From positions 1 to 19,242 of the forward strand of contig JADFKM010000041.1 of assembly GCA_022564935.1 (NCBI GenBank): 19,242 bases of DNA, in the 5' to 3' direction. This document shows, piece after piece, positions 7,844 to 17,067 of the stretch (within the stretch, counting starts at the first letter, position 1; each line of letters opens with the position of its first letter). The notes beneath the pieces are model-generated. The model saw nothing but the letters and a program-made list of their open reading frames with translations. It searched no databases and had not been told where the DNA came from. This stretch comes from Candidatus Dadabacteria bacterium (GTDB taxonomy: Bacteria; Desulfobacterota_D; UBA1144; Nemesobacterales; JADFKM01). Position numbers and translations under genes: made by a program.

Positions 7844-8401
7844 TTGGCCAGAAAGACCCAGAAAACCAAAACTAAAGAAGTAAAGAGTAAGAAGAAAAAC
7901 ACTGCAGCCAAGCCGAAGGCAGAAAAGAAAACTGCACCCAAAAAGCCTTTAAAAAAGCCTGCAAAACCCAAAAAACAAAAAAAGTCTACGAAGAAAACCC
8001 AAACTCAGAGCGCTGAGTTCCCTATTAACGCAGCTTTATCCGAATACAAAGTCCCGTTCCTGAAACAGATGAGAGACAGTCTGGTGTCAATGAGGAAAGA
8101 CCTGCTCAAGGACGTATACAGGTCGGTGAAAACCGAATCCGACCACCTGAGGTTCGACGTCGGCGACTTCTACGACCATGCCTCAGAAGACCGCGAGAGG
8201 GAGCTTGCCCTGATACTCTCGGACAGGGAGAGGGAAAAGCTTGTGCTGATTGACGACGCCCTGAAGAGAATCGAGGATGGAAGCTACGGAATCTGCGAAG
8301 TCACAGGGGAAAAGATAGGCGAAGACCGTCTCCGCGCGCTGCCATTCACAAAACTGAGCGTCGAGGCTCAGGAAGAATTTGAAAAAACAAGGGAGCTTTA
8401 A
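7844..8401 (+). CDS. DksA/TraR-like protein with lysine-rich N-terminal tail and degenerate zinc finger
   Basis: This 185-residue protein starts at TTG 7844, chosen because AGGAAG at 7830-7835 is a good ribosome site 8 bases upstream. Residues 1-55 are strongly basic (23 Lys, with many Ala and Pro), like a histone-H1-type tail, and may bind DNA or RNA. Residues 62-185 resemble DksA: a predicted helical pair with the tip motif DFYDHA (D108, D111, A113), matching the DxxDxA motif DksA uses in the RNA polymerase secondary channel, then DGSYGICEVTGEKIGEDRLRALPFTKLSVEAQ. Only C151 of the four zinc Cys remains; T154, S172 and A175 occupy the others. Such Cys-poor DksA relatives exist in several phyla. 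A role in RNA polymerase regulation is inferred. Confidence 0.85.
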   Translation: MARKTQKTKTKEVKSKKKNTAAKPKAEKKTAPKKPLKKPAKPKKQKKSTKKTQTQSAEFPINAALSEYKVPFLKQMRDSLVSMRKDLLKDVYRSVKTESDHLRFDVGDFYDHASEDRERELALILSDREREKLVLIDDALKRIEDGSYGICEVTGEKIGEDRLRALPFTKLSVEAQEEFEKTREL

Positions 8402-8407
8402 CGGACT

Positions 8408-8421
8408 GCAGGCTCGCCTGC
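8408..8421 (+). terminator. Short hairpin between convergent genes
   Basis: GCAGG-CTCG-CCTGC forms a compact 5-bp G+C-rich stem directly after the stop of the DksA-like gene and before the converging mtnA end at 8498. There is only a weak T content downstream (GTTCT), so terminator function is uncertain. Confidence 0.3.
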
Positions 8422-8497
8422 GTTCTAAATCGGCAATACCTTACGACTCATTACAACTCCCTTCCCTGATATAAATGCCCGTTGTCTCCACGACAGC

Positions 8498-9532
8498 TCA
8501 TTGGTTCATAGAAGCCAGAGATTCCTCATAAGGCTTCTCATACACGCCTATTTCGGTGATTATTGCATCCACGTTTTCGGCCGGGGTGATATCAAACGCC
8601 GGATTGAACACGTCCACATCGGCCGCAATCCGTTTATCCCCAATATGTGTGACTTCCTTAACGTCGCGCTGCTCAATGGGGATCAAATCCCCCGTCGGGC
8701 AGCCGAAATCGATCGTGGAAACGGGTGCGGCCACATAGAAGGGGATACGGTGGCTCTTGGCCAGAATAGACAGGGAATACGTGCCGATCTTGTTTGCCAC
8801 ATCCCCATTTGCGGCAATCCTGTCGGCCCCGACAACAACCGCATCCACCATGCCTTTGCTCATTACGTAACCGGCCATGCTGTCGGTGATGAGGGTCACG
8901 GGTATGCCGTCCCTCTCAAGCTCCCAGGCCGTAAGGCGCGCGCCCTGGAGAATGGGTCTCGTCTCATTGGCTATTACCTTAATCCCCTTGCCGTCCTTCA
9001 CAGCGGCCCTGATAACACCTAGGGCGGTGCCGTAACCCGCGGTGGCAAGCCCGCCTGCATTGCAGTGGGTCATAACGCTCATGCCTGTTGTTATGAGTTT
9101 TGATCCGTTCTTACCTAGATCCTTACAAATCTGTATATCCTCTTCACAAATATTCTTGGCTTCCTCTACAAGCAGCCCGCTTATCTCAGTTGGAGATTTA
9201 TCCCTGTTCGACTCAATAACCCCGTTCATCCTCTTAACTGCCCAGAACAGGTTCACGGCAGTCGGCCTTGTTTTTGAAATCACTTCCGATACTTCTTTTA
9301 AAGACTCAAAGAATCCCTCCTTATTCTGCGCGCTGTCCACTGCCCCCAGCGCAATTCCCATTGCCGCCGCCACGCCTATGGCGGGCGCTCCTCGGATCAC
9401 CATCTCCTTTATGCACTTCGCTACGTCTTCATAGCTGCTGCATTCAACATAAACCTCTTCCCCGGGAAGTCTTCTCTGGTCTATCATCACCACCTTACCG
9501 TCTTTCCACTCAATTGTTTTAAATGAAGACAT
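8498..9532 (-). CDS. mtnA: S-methyl-5-thioribose-1-phosphate isomerase
   Basis: The 344-residue enzyme isomerises 5-methylthioribose-1-phosphate to 5-methylthioribulose-1-phosphate in methionine salvage. Visible landmarks are the N-terminal [34 protein letters not shown] (45-57), the catalytic Cys C157 in [36 protein letters not shown] (189-205), and the catalytic Asp D237 in [19 protein letters not shown] chose the ATG at 9532 over a longer in-frame start at 9613. AAGGGG lies just upstream of 9532, the protein then has standard family length, and the extra 27 residues look non-coding and would overlap the prmA stop. It lies 64 bp downstream of prmA on the same strand. Other salvage genes (mtnP, mtnB and so on) are not nearby. 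Confidence 0.95.
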   Translation of the reverse strand: MSSFKTIEWKDGKVVMIDQRRLPGEEVYVECSSYEDVAKCIKEMVIRGAPAIGVAAAMGIALGAVDSAQNKEGFFESLKEVSEVISKTRPTAVNLFWAVKRMNGVIESNRDKSPTEISGLLVEEAKNICEEDIQICKDLGKNGSKLITTGMSVMTHCNAGGLATAGYGTALGVIRAAVKDGKGIKVIANETRPILQGARLTAWELERDGIPVTLITDSMAGYVMSKGMVDAVVVGADRIAANGDVANKIGTYSLSILAKSHRIPFYVAAPVSTIDFGCPTGDLIPIEQRDVKEVTHIGDKRIAADVDVFNPAFDITPAENVDAIITEIGVYEKPYEESLASMNQ

Positions 9533-9596
9533 AGATTTTCCCCTTAAATCCGCTGATAAGCGTCCTGAATATTGATGCTCATAACACCTGGGAACG

Positions 9597-10466
9597 CTAG
9601 AGCTCAAAAACAAGCCCTACCCAGTCTCCGTCCCTGCGCTCTTCGGAAAGCCTCAGTCCTGTCTTCGCAAGACCCGAAACGGCTTCGTCGCGCCTGGTAA
9701 CCGGTATTCCGGAAGCCACGAACTTCCCTCCCGAAGCCAGCCTCTTCTTTATTTCATCTTTCATAAGCAAAATTGCCACGACATTCACGTTGGCCACAAT
9801 CAGGTCAAAGGCCCCCTCAACTTCCTCAATCGTGCCTGTAAAAACATAAAGCCCCTCATGTGTGGTATTCCTTTCGATATTCTCTCCGGCTTCATCCACG
9901 GCAACGGGGTCGATATCAAACCCCACCACCGTATTTATTCCCAGTTTCGCAGCCGTAATGGATAAAATCCCGCTCCCGCATCCCACGTCAAGCATAGAGC
10001 CCACGCCGTTTTGCTCAACGAAATCCTCTATATACCCGATGCAGAGCTTCGTTGTCTCATGATGGCCCGTGCCGAAAGCCCGGGACGGGTTAATCTCAAT
10101 GACTATCTCCCCCTTGCCCGGGTTATGCTCCTCCCACGGCGGCCTTATAACAATAACCCTTCCCGCCTTAACCGTTTTTAACTCGTTCTTCCAAAACTCC
10201 CAGGTGGAGTTGTCGATCTCCTCTATCTTCAAATCACCAAATTCAATGTCGTTAGAACCGTCTTCTAAAAACGCCATGTAGTTTCTGAGCGCCGTTACTA
10301 TATAGGTTATATCCGCACCAACCGGGTAATAAGCCTTTATCATCAACTCTCCGTCCACAACCTCATCTTCAGCTACCCCTGAAGCTTCGAGCCCGAGGAG
10401 GAAATCAGAAACCATACCGCTCACCCGCTCGGAAACCGTAAAACTCAATCTCATGCATTTAGACAT
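9597..10466 (-). CDS. prmA: Ribosomal protein L11 methyltransferase
   Basis: The 289-residue SAM-dependent enzyme trimethylates ribosomal protein L11 (uL11). An N-terminal substrate-recognition region (about 1-95) is followed by the Rossmann methyltransferase domain. Diagnostic motifs are [32 protein letters not shown] (about 108-139), the SAM-binding [12 protein letters not shown] (about 159-170), [12 protein letters not shown] and [14 protein letters not shown], the family's N-[ILV]-N signature region. Length is typical. The ATG at 10466 follows two AGGA elements (CAGGACAGGACTT); an ATG four codons in is an alternative start. It heads a probable prmA-mtnA unit and is divergent from clpB across 149 bp. 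Confidence 0.95.
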   Translation of the reverse strand: MSKCMRLSFTVSERVSGMVSDFLLGLEASGVAEDEVVDGELMIKAYYPVGADITYIVTALRNYMAFLEDGSNDIEFGDLKIEEIDNSTWEFWKNELKTVKAGRVIVIRPPWEEHNPGKGEIVIEINPSRAFGTGHHETTKLCIGYIEDFVEQNGVGSMLDVGCGSGILSITAAKLGINTVVGFDIDPVAVDEAGENIERNTTHEGLYVFTGTIEEVEGAFDLIVANVNVVAILLMKDEIKKRLASGGKFVASGIPVTRRDEAVSGLAKTGLRLSEERRDGDWVGLVFEL

Positions 10467-10615
10467 AAGTCCTGTCCTGCAACATCGATCATATTATATT
10501 ACTTGTTCTACTGAAAATTAGAACTTCGAAATGGTCTGGGGTGTTATTAATTCCTTGAATTCGTAGGAGGAGTTAATATTTTAATAGTATGACTTACTCG
10601 GAGGTTAATTATTAA

Positions 10616-13228
10616 ATGAACTGGGAGAAACTCACTATCAAGGCCCAAGAAGCCTTTGCCGAAGCGCAGTCCCTGGCACAGGACCGAAAACATCAATCAA
10701 TCGTCATAGCACACATTCTTCTTCCGCTCCTCGAACAGGGCGGAATCATTGGGGAACTCGTTGGGTTGGTCGGTGCTAACCCGGAAAAACTCCGGGAGAT
10801 TGCGGGCACCGAGCTAAAAAGCCTGCCGCGGGTTGAGGGAGATTCCGACGAGCTTTATCTTAGCCGCGAGATGAACAGCGCCCTCAACACGGCAGAGAAA
10901 GAAGCAAAGTCCATGGGTGATCAATACATTGGCACAGAGCACATTTTCACGGGCATTATCGAGCACGCCACGGGAGAGCTGGGAAGCGAATTCCAGAGGC
11001 TCGGCTTAACCAAAAGCAGCCTTAACAAAGCCATTAGCCAGCTACGCGGGGGTCAAAGCATTACAACTCAAAGTCCCGAAGAGACGTACCAGGCCCTCAA
11101 GCAGTACGGCAGAAACCTTACCGATCTGTCGCGTCATGTAAAACTGGATCCCGTTATCGGTAGAGACGACGAGATTAGACGCGTTATTCAGATCCTATCG
11201 AGGCGCACAAAGAACAACCCAGTCTTGATAGGTGAGCCCGGCGTAGGAAAAACCGCCATAGTAGAGGGCCTGTCGCAACGTATAGTCAACGGGGACGTTC
11301 CCGAGGGACTGAAGCACAAAACCCTTATAACACTCGACCTGGGCGCAATAGTTGCTGGAGCTAAATACCGGGGTCAGTTCGAGGAGCGTCTCAAGGCCGT
11401 TCTCAAGGAGATTACAGAGTCAGAAGGCGAGATAATCCTGTTTATCGACGAAATACACACCGTCGTGGGCGCAGGCTCCGCAGAGGGATCAATGGACGCC
11501 TCTAACATGCTCAAGCCCGCTCTTGCCAGAGGGGAGCTTCACTGCATAGGCGCGACCACACTCGATGAATACCGCAAGCACATCGAGAAAGACGCCGCGC
11601 TTGAGAGGAGGTTCCAGCCGGTTTACGTGGACGAGCCCTCGGTTGAAGAGTCAATCTCCATTTTAAGGGGACTCAAAGAAAAGTACGAAGTGCATCACGG
11701 AGTTAAGATAAAGGACGAGGCGCTCATTTCGGCAGCTGCATTATCGAATAGGTACATAAGCGGCAGGTTCCTTCCCGACAAAGCGGTCGACCTTATGGAC
11801 GAGGCCGCCGCAAAGCTGCGCATGGAAATCGACTCCGTGCCCACTCAGATAGATGAGGTCCAGAGACGTGTCATGCAGCTTGAGATTGAACGGGAAGCCC
11901 TTAAGAAAGAAAAAGACGAAGCGCTAAAAGAAAAACTCAATGGGATTGAAAAAGAAATAGCAAACAATAAAGAGGAGCTTACCACTCTGAAGGCCCACTG
12001 GCAGAGAGAGAAGGAACACATCTCTCAGATTAGGGAAACCAAAGAAGAGATAGAGAGGCTCAAAATTGAGGCCGAGCAGTCCCAGAGAACAGGAGACCTT
12101 TCAAGGACTTCCGAGATCCTCTACGGCCTGCTTCCCGACCTGAACAAAAACATCGAGCAATTGAGCAAAGAGCTCTCCAAGATCCAGGAGAGCAACAAGA
12201 TGCTCAAGGAAGAAGTGGACGCCGAAGACATTGCCGAGATTGTGTCCAAATGGACTGGGATTCCAGTGTCCAGGCTCCTTGAGGGGGAGCTGGAGAAGCT
12301 TATCCACATGGAAGACAGGCTTTCGCTGAGGGTAATAGGCCAGGATGAGCCAATTAATGCCGTCTCAAACGCGCTTAGACGCTCCAGGTCGGGGATATCA
12401 GACCCTAACCGCCCCATAGGCTCATTCCTATTCCTCGGCCCTACGGGGGTGGGAAAAACTGAGCTGTCCAGGGCCCTGGCCGAGTTCATGTTCGACAATG
12501 AAAACGCCATGGTGCGCATCGACATGAGCGAGTACATGGAGAAGCACTCCGTAGCGAGGCTCATAGGCGCGCCTCCCGGATACGTCGGGTACGAAGAGGG
12601 GGGTCAGCTGAGCGAAGCAGTGAGGAGGCGTCCGTACAGCACCTTGCTGTTTGACGAGATAGAAAAGGCGCACCCGGACGTGTTCAACCTGTTCCTTCAA
12701 ATCCTGGACGACGGCAGGCTCACCGACGGACAGGGAAGAACGGTGGACTTCCGCAACACAGTAATAATCATGACATCTAACATCGGGAGCCAGTTAATCC
12801 GGGAGCTCATTGAAAACGAAGAGCAAATGCGGAAGAGCGTAATGGAGATGGTCAGAAACGCCTTCAAACCCGAATTCCTCAACCGTTTGGACGAGATCAT
12901 CATTTTCCACCCGCTGGGTGTTGAAGAGCTGAAGAAAATAGTTGACATACAGATCGAGCACCTTCGCAATAGACTCGGTGAAAAGAAAATCGGAATAGAG
13001 CTTACCCACAAAGCCAAAGACCAGCTCGTCGAGCTGGGATACGACCTCACATTCGGAGCAAGACCCTTAAAGCGAACGATTCAGCGCTTCATACAGAACC
13101 CTCTTGCCACTGAGCTGCTTAAAGGAAAGTTCTCCGAGGATCAAACGGTGCTTGTGGATGTGGATAAAGACAAGGAATTCACATTAACCCTGGCTAAGGA
13201 TGAGAAAAAGAAGGCGGCCAGTGGATGA
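10616..13228 (+). CDS. clpB: ATP-dependent disaggregase ClpB
   Basis: The 870-residue Hsp100 chaperone threads aggregated proteins through its hexamer with the DnaK system. Domains in order are a double Clp N-domain (about 1-145), NBD1 with Walker A GEPGVGKT (206-213) and Walker B FIDE (276-279), then the coiled-coil middle domain (about 410-520, rich in KE and ER heptads). NBD2 follows with Walker A GPTGVGKT (608-615), Walker B LLFDE (677-681) and the arginine-rich [19 protein letters not shown] segment near the C-terminus. The middle domain distinguishes it from ClpA or ClpC. GGAGG at 10600-10604 supports the ATG. A second GGAGG lies about 35 bp further up with no gene behind it. CTTGAA at 10554-10559 could be part of a heat-shock promoter, but no matching CCCCAT box follows and there is no CIRCE element. 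Confidence 0.98.
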   Translation: MNWEKLTIKAQEAFAEAQSLAQDRKHQSIVIAHILLPLLEQGGIIGELVGLVGANPEKLREIAGTELKSLPRVEGDSDELYLSREMNSALNTAEKEAKSMGDQYIGTEHIFTGIIEHATGELGSEFQRLGLTKSSLNKAISQLRGGQSITTQSPEETYQALKQYGRNLTDLSRHVKLDPVIGRDDEIRRVIQILSRRTKNNPVLIGEPGVGKTAIVEGLSQRIVNGDVPEGLKHKTLITLDLGAIVAGAKYRGQFEERLKAVLKEITESEGEIILFIDEIHTVVGAGSAEGSMDASNMLKPALARGELHCIGATTLDEYRKHIEKDAALERRFQPVYVDEPSVEESISILRGLKEKYEVHHGVKIKDEALISAAALSNRYISGRFLPDKAVDLMDEAAAKLRMEIDSVPTQIDEVQRRVMQLEIEREALKKEKDEALKEKLNGIEKEIANNKEELTTLKAHWQREKEHISQIRETKEEIERLKIEAEQSQRTGDLSRTSEILYGLLPDLNKNIEQLSKELSKIQESNKMLKEEVDAEDIAEIVSKWTGIPVSRLLEGELEKLIHMEDRLSLRVIGQDEPINAVSNALRRSRSGISDPNRPIGSFLFLGPTGVGKTELSRALAEFMFDNENAMVRIDMSEYMEKHSVARLIGAPPGYVGYEEGGQLSEAVRRRPYSTLLFDEIEKAHPDVFNLFLQILDDGRLTDGQGRTVDFRNTVIIMTSNIGSQLIRELIENEEQMRKSVMEMVRNAFKPEFLNRLDEIIIFHPLGVEELKKIVDIQIEHLRNRLGEKKIGIELTHKAKDQLVELGYDLTFGARPLKRTIQRFIQNPLATELLKGKFSEDQTVLVDVDKDKEFTLTLAKDEKKKAASG

Positions 13229-13415
13229 CGCCGTAGTGATTGAATTCGCACACCGGAAAGGATAGACAATGGTAAATGCGTTACGGCGCGGGGCCTATGA
13301 CCAGGCAGCCGGAGCCTCTCGATATGGCCTCTGCCCGTGTAGTAATGCTTTCTTGTCTTCCTTATACGTGCCCTGCCTGATCCCGGGAACAACGAGGACT
13401 GAGCTCTGCGAAATC

Positions 13416-15161
13416 CTATACATTGATTTTCGCCTTAAGTACGCTGTCGGGACCCAGCAAATCCATCAACTCTTTAACGGCGCTTGCAACCGGCACTGTT
13501 TTTGTAATAGTGCCGTCCCTGAGCTTAACCTCCACACTTTCGTCCTTCAACCCCTTCGGTCCGACTACGACCTGAATCGGCACACCTATGAGCTCGGCGT
13601 CCTTAAATTTAAACCCGGGGCTCTCATCCCTGTCGTCTATGATGACTTCCACCCCATTGTCAATTAGGTCGGAATAGATATTCTCCGAGACACTCCGTAC
13701 CCTTTCATCGCCGACCCTTAACGGCAATACCACCACCTGAAATGGGGCAAGAGAGGGGGGGAATATTATGCCGCCCTCATCGTTGTTCTGCTCGATCGCC
13801 GCAGCGACCGTGCGTCCGATGCCTATGCCGTAACAACCCATAATGAAGAACTTTTCCTTCCCCCCTTCATCGACAAAAGTGGCGTTCAGCGCCTCGCAGT
13901 ATTTTGTGCCGAGTTTAAACACGTGACCTACCTCTATCCCCCTGCTCGACCTCAACGCCCCGCCATCACACTCAGGGCACGGGTCGCCGTCTACTGCAAC
14001 CCTTATGTCGGCAAAACCCTCAACACTGAAATCCCGTCCAACATTTACGTTTTTCAGATGAAAATCCTTCTTGTTCGCACCGGTGACCCCGTTCTTTATC
14101 CCTTCGACGGACCTGTCGGCCACCACCTTGATTTTAAGCCCAACCGGGCCGCTAAACCCCATAGGGCCTTTTGTAAGCTCCATAATCCGCTCCGGCGTTG
14201 CGAATTCTACGGTGTCGGCGCCTATGGCCTTTCTCAGTTTCATCAGACTGAGCTCGTGGTCGCCGCTCAGCAGGGCTGCATATGGACCAAGGTCTGTTTC
14301 CACTATCATCGTTTTGATAATCCTTTCCTTATCCACAGCAAGCAGCGCAGCAACGTCATCTACCGACTTACAGTCAGGGGTGCTCACATCTGATAATAGT
14401 CCCCCCTCTTCCCCATCTGACGCTGCAGCGTTTCCTGAGAGTTCGCCAATTTCAGCGAACTCAAGGTTGGCGGCGTAACCGCATCCCTCGCAGCTCATAA
14501 TTACGTCTTCACCGGTAGGCGCCAGCACCATGAATTCATGCGAGAAGTTCCCGCCGATATTACCCGTGTCGGCCAGCACCGCCCTGTACTCAAGCCCGCA
14601 CCTCTCAAAGATCCTGCAATACGCCTCATACATGACCCAGTATGACTTATCCGCACCCTCCTCATCCGCATCGAAGCTGTATGCGTCCTTCATAATAAAT
14701 TCCCTGGCGCGCATGACACCGAACCTTGGACGGATCTCATCTCTGAACTTTGTCTGTATCTGATAGAGGTTTATGGGGAGTTGTTTGTACGACCTGATTT
14801 CCTTTCGAGCTATGTCGGTGATTATCTCCTCGTGTGTCGGGCCGAGGCAAAACTCCCTACCAGCCCTGTCCTCAAACCTCAGGAGCTCCTTGCCGTACTT
14901 ATCCCACCTGCCCGTTTCCCTCCACAGCTCACCGGGGAGCACGGCGGGCATGAGCAGCTCCTGAGCGCCCGCCCTGTTCATCTCTTCCCTGACTATGGTC
15001 TCAACTTTTCTTATAGAGCGGAGTCCCAGGGGGAGGTAGTTATAAATGCCCGCGGCAAGCTTCCGTATCATGCCGGCTCGAATCATGAGCTTGTGGCTGA
15101 GCACTTCGGCGTCGGCCGGAGTCTCTTTTAGTGTGGGTAATAGGAATTGCGTGTATCTCAA
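13416..15161 (-). CDS. proS: Prolyl-tRNA synthetase (bacterial type, with editing insert)
   Basis: The 581-residue class II synthetase charges tRNA(Pro). The N-terminus MRYTQFLLPTLKETPADAEVLSHKLMIRAGMIRK is the family norm. Motif 1 (about 50-80), motif 2 with FRDEIRPRFGVMRAREFIMKDAYSFD (about 140-165) and motif 3 with GCYGIGIGRTVAAAIEQ (about 440) are present. The editing (YbaK-like) domain is inserted between motifs 2 and 3 (about 230-390) and clears Ala-tRNA(Pro). The C-terminal anticodon domain ends near LLGPDSVLKAKINV. The start is TTG at 15161: an in-frame TAG stands three codons upstream, so no earlier start is available, and the product then begins correctly. It lies 67 bp downstream of ispG, a common bacterial pairing, and converges on clpB. 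Confidence 0.96.
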   Translation of the reverse strand: MRYTQFLLPTLKETPADAEVLSHKLMIRAGMIRKLAAGIYNYLPLGLRSIRKVETIVREEMNRAGAQELLMPAVLPGELWRETGRWDKYGKELLRFEDRAGREFCLGPTHEEIITDIARKEIRSYKQLPINLYQIQTKFRDEIRPRFGVMRAREFIMKDAYSFDADEEGADKSYWVMYEAYCRIFERCGLEYRAVLADTGNIGGNFSHEFMVLAPTGEDVIMSCEGCGYAANLEFAEIGELSGNAAASDGEEGGLLSDVSTPDCKSVDDVAALLAVDKERIIKTMIVETDLGPYAALLSGDHELSLMKLRKAIGADTVEFATPERIMELTKGPMGFSGPVGLKIKVVADRSVEGIKNGVTGANKKDFHLKNVNVGRDFSVEGFADIRVAVDGDPCPECDGGALRSSRGIEVGHVFKLGTKYCEALNATFVDEGGKEKFFIMGCYGIGIGRTVAAAIEQNNDEGGIIFPPSLAPFQVVVLPLRVGDERVRSVSENIYSDLIDNGVEVIIDDRDESPGFKFKDAELIGVPIQVVVGPKGLKDESVEVKLRDGTITKTVPVASAVKELMDLLGPDSVLKAKINV

Positions 15162-15228
15162 CTATGCTAAAAGTCCTTGGGCTATATTGTTTAAAATGAA
15201 AAAGCTTTCGGCCAAACCGCAGCAGAAC

Positions 15229-16293
15229 TCAAGCCGCAGACGTCTCTTTAGTAATTTCATCCACAAGGGCGTCCACGAGCTCTTCCTCTTTGAGTGATTT
15301 CAGCAGTTTCCCACGTTTATACAGCATGCCCTTGCCCCTGCCGCCCACTATCCCGAAATCCGCTTCGGAAGCCTCGCCAGGGCCGTTTACGACACAGCCC
15401 AATATAGCCACTTTGATGGGCTTTGACACGTGTATGTTCATGACCCTCCTCTCGACATCTTCTACCAGCTTCATCAGGTCTATCTCGAGCCTCCCGCAGC
15501 CGGGGCAGGAAATAACCTCAACGCCATTTTTCCTCATCCCTAATGACCGCAGTATATCCACCCCGACCCGGACCTCTTCAACCGGGTCACCGGTAAGTGA
15601 AACCCTTATTGTGTCCCCGATACCATCGGCAAGAAGCGTACCTATGCCCACCGAGGACTTTATGGTTCCCATCTTCAGGGTACCGGCTTCAGTGACGCCC
15701 AGATGAAGGGGATAATCCACCTTACCCGAAATTATCCTGTATGCCTCGATCATAGTCATCACATCGGTTGATTTGACCGAGATTTTAATGTCGCGGAACT
15801 CAAATTCTTCAAGGATTCGAGCGTGCCTAAATGCGCTTTCGGCCAGAGCCTCCGCGCTCGGACTGCCGTATTTTTGAAGTATATCCTTCTCAAGAGACCC
15901 TGAATTCACACCAATCCTTATTGGCACCACCCTTTCCCGGGCCGCATCCACAACCGCTCTTATCTTTTTACGAGCGCCGATGTTTCCGGGGTTGATCCTC
16001 ATCCCGTCGACTCCCTGTCTGAGAGCCTCCAGAGCCAGTCGGTAATCGAAATGGATGTCCGAGACTATCGGTATGGAAACACGTGATTTAATCTCCCCGA
16101 TAGCCGTAGCGGACTCCATATCAGGCACTGCAACTCTAACTATGTCGCACCCCGCATCCTGAAGCTCACTAATTTGCGCCACAGTAGCGGCAACGTCTTT
16201 AGTTAGGGTCTTGGTCATGGATTGCACAGACACAGGCGCCCCACCGCCGATTGCTACGGAGCCCAACTTTATCTGACGTGAGTGATTTGCCAT
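15229..16293 (-). CDS. ispG: 4-hydroxy-3-methylbut-2-en-1-yl diphosphate synthase (IspG/GcpE)
   Basis: The 354-residue [4Fe-4S] enzyme converts MEcPP to HMBPP, the penultimate MEP-pathway step towards isopentenyl diphosphate. The N-terminal TIM barrel includes VSVQSMTKTLTKDV (21-34), GCDIVRVAVPD (48-58), IVSDIHFDYRLAL (76-88) and MRINPGNIG (98-106). The C-terminal cluster domain carries C263 and C266 (ISCPGCGR), C300 (LGCVVNGPGE) and the catalytic E307. Length matches the single-barrel bacterial form. The ATG at 16293 fits the family N-terminus. A TTGACA promoter lies just upstream (16305-16333). It is followed by proS and is divergent from two Fe-S assembly genes, which makes co-regulation by iron-sulfur status plausible but unproven. 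Confidence 0.97.
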   Translation of the reverse strand: MANHSRQIKLGSVAIGGGAPVSVQSMTKTLTKDVAATVAQISELQDAGCDIVRVAVPDMESATAIGEIKSRVSIPIVSDIHFDYRLALEALRQGVDGMRINPGNIGARKKIRAVVDAARERVVPIRIGVNSGSLEKDILQKYGSPSAEALAESAFRHARILEEFEFRDIKISVKSTDVMTMIEAYRIISGKVDYPLHLGVTEAGTLKMGTIKSSVGIGTLLADGIGDTIRVSLTGDPVEEVRVGVDILRSLGMRKNGVEVISCPGCGRLEIDLMKLVEDVERRVMNIHVSKPIKVAILGCVVNGPGEASEADFGIVGGRGKGMLYKRGKLLKSLKEEELVDALVDEITKETSAA

Positions 16294-16304
16294 GCTAACT
16301 CAAT

Positions 16305-16333
16305 AATTTAGAATAATAAGAGCATAGTGTCAA
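16305..16333 (-). promoter_or_regulatory. Promoter of ispG
   Basis: Read on the minus strand, TTGACA (16333-16328) is followed after exactly 17 bp by TAAATT (16310-16305; four of six -10 matches). The transcript would begin very close to the ispG ATG at 16293, so the leader would be short. Confidence 0.5.
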
Positions 16334-16398
16334 GGATACCAGGGGCTTATGGCTCATCAAAAACCCAATTATTTTTGAGGGTTATATAGATATGAGGT

Positions 16399-16413
16399 GT
16401 TTGACACTCAAAC
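16399..16413. promoter_or_regulatory. 15-bp inverted repeat GTTTGA-CAC-TCAAAC, candidate operator
   Basis: Two perfect 6-bp arms flank CAC and overlap the -35 box TTGACA (16401-16406) of the plus-strand promoter. That geometry suits a repressor that blocks polymerase. The regulator is unknown. It does not match the consensus sites I know for IscR, Fur or NsrR. Confidence 0.4.
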
Positions 16414-16429
16414 TCTTTCCAGGTTTAAT
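16401..16429 (+). promoter_or_regulatory. Promoter of the MIP18-like / mrp genes
   Basis: TTGACA at 16401-16406, a 17-bp spacer and TTTAAT at 16424-16429 (five of six) make one of the best sigma70-type promoters in the window. The start codon is at 16633, so the leader would be about 195 nt unless a nearer, weaker promoter (for example TTTACA at 16514 with GATAAT at 16535, 15-bp spacer) is used. Confidence 0.6.
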
Positions 16430-16632
16430 GAATGTAGCGGGTGACATTCGATTGGTTTGGAAGTGTGAAATAAATGCCATCATCATCTTTCAGAACGCAT
16501 TCACTACAACCAGTTTACAAGAGATGGCAATTGCGATAATCAAACCCCCTCTTTAAGGGGTGTGATAGCCCGCAAAACACACAATTTTTCGTTTATAGCG
16601 TTTTTATACAATTCAACGAAGGGAGACAGACA

Positions 16633-17037
16633 ATGGCGATGAAAAAACTGCCCATGCTTCAAGACCAAAATCCCACAGAGAACGACGGTAACGTATCAAT
16701 TACCAAAATTGAACATGCACCTGAAAGCGACCACCCCGTTGAGCTCACGGAAACCTCGCTGCTAGACGCACTAAGTGAGGTGGTGGATCCCGAGCTGCCC
16801 GTGGATATCGTCAGCCTCGGTTTGATATACGACCTAGGGATATCCGGACGCGACGTCCATATTAAGATGACCCTTACAACTCCGGGCTGCGGTATGGGTA
16901 AAATTATCGCGCAACAGGCAGAAGAGGCGCTAAAATCCGCAGGAGCAAAGAACGTACTAGTGGAGATAGTATGGGAGCCGCCATGGAACCCGGAAATGAT
17001 GACCCCGGAAGCTAAAGAGAGATTGGGAGCAGGTTAA
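16633..17037 (+). CDS. MIP18/SufT-like metal-sulfur cluster assembly factor (DUF59)
   Basis: The 134-residue protein has a variable, probably disordered N-terminal extension of about 40 residues, then a MIP18-family domain. It contains LSEVVDPELPVDIVSLGLIYDLGI (47-70) and TLTTPGCGMGKIIAQQAEEAL (80-100), with the conserved Cys C86, and ends with WEPPWNPEMMTPEAKERLGAG. This family helps mature or deliver Fe-S clusters (SufT, yeast MIP18/Cia2) and includes the PaaD proteins of phenylacetate oxidation. No paa genes are present, and the next gene is the Fe-S carrier mrp, so the Fe-S role is preferred. A GAAGGGAG ribosome site precedes the ATG. The mrp start is 30 bp after this stop, indicating an operon. 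Confidence 0.9.
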   Translation: MAMKKLPMLQDQNPTENDGNVSITKIEHAPESDHPVELTETSLLDALSEVVDPELPVDIVSLGLIYDLGISGRDVHIKMTLTTPGCGMGKIIAQQAEEALKSAGAKNVLVEIVWEPPWNPEMMTPEAKERLGAG

Positions 17038-17067
17038 CCACCGCCGTACATCCAGGAGCAAAACGAA

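Larger units (their letters stand above)
16294..16632. other. 339-bp divergent intergenic region between ispG and the MIP18-like gene
   Basis: No gene is seen here. The region contains two outward promoters with TTGACA boxes placed as an inverted repeat (GTGTCAA at 16327-16333 and TTGACAC at 16401-16407). A hairpin lies between them (TCAAAAA/TTTTTGA, 16357-16363 with 16372-16378). A perfect inverted repeat sits on the plus-strand -35 box (16399-16413). The leader of about 195 bp before the MIP18-like gene carries a short ACCCC/GGGGT hairpin (16544-16561). No known riboswitch class is evident. Confidence 0.6.

Noticed and set aside
9533-9613. Longer N-terminus for MtnA starting at 9613
   Set aside because: The extra 27 residues have no family match and overlap the prmA end, while 9532 has AAGGGG upstream and gives the standard protein.
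10467-10615. CIRCE or full sigma32 promoter before clpB
   Set aside because: Only CTTGAA is present; no TTAGCACTC inverted repeat and no CCCCAT box at the right distance.
13229-13415. Possible gene or terminator between clpB and proS
   Set aside because: The ORFs here overlap proS antisense and look random. The CGCCGTA/TACGGCG repeat has a loop of about 45 nt and no T-run.
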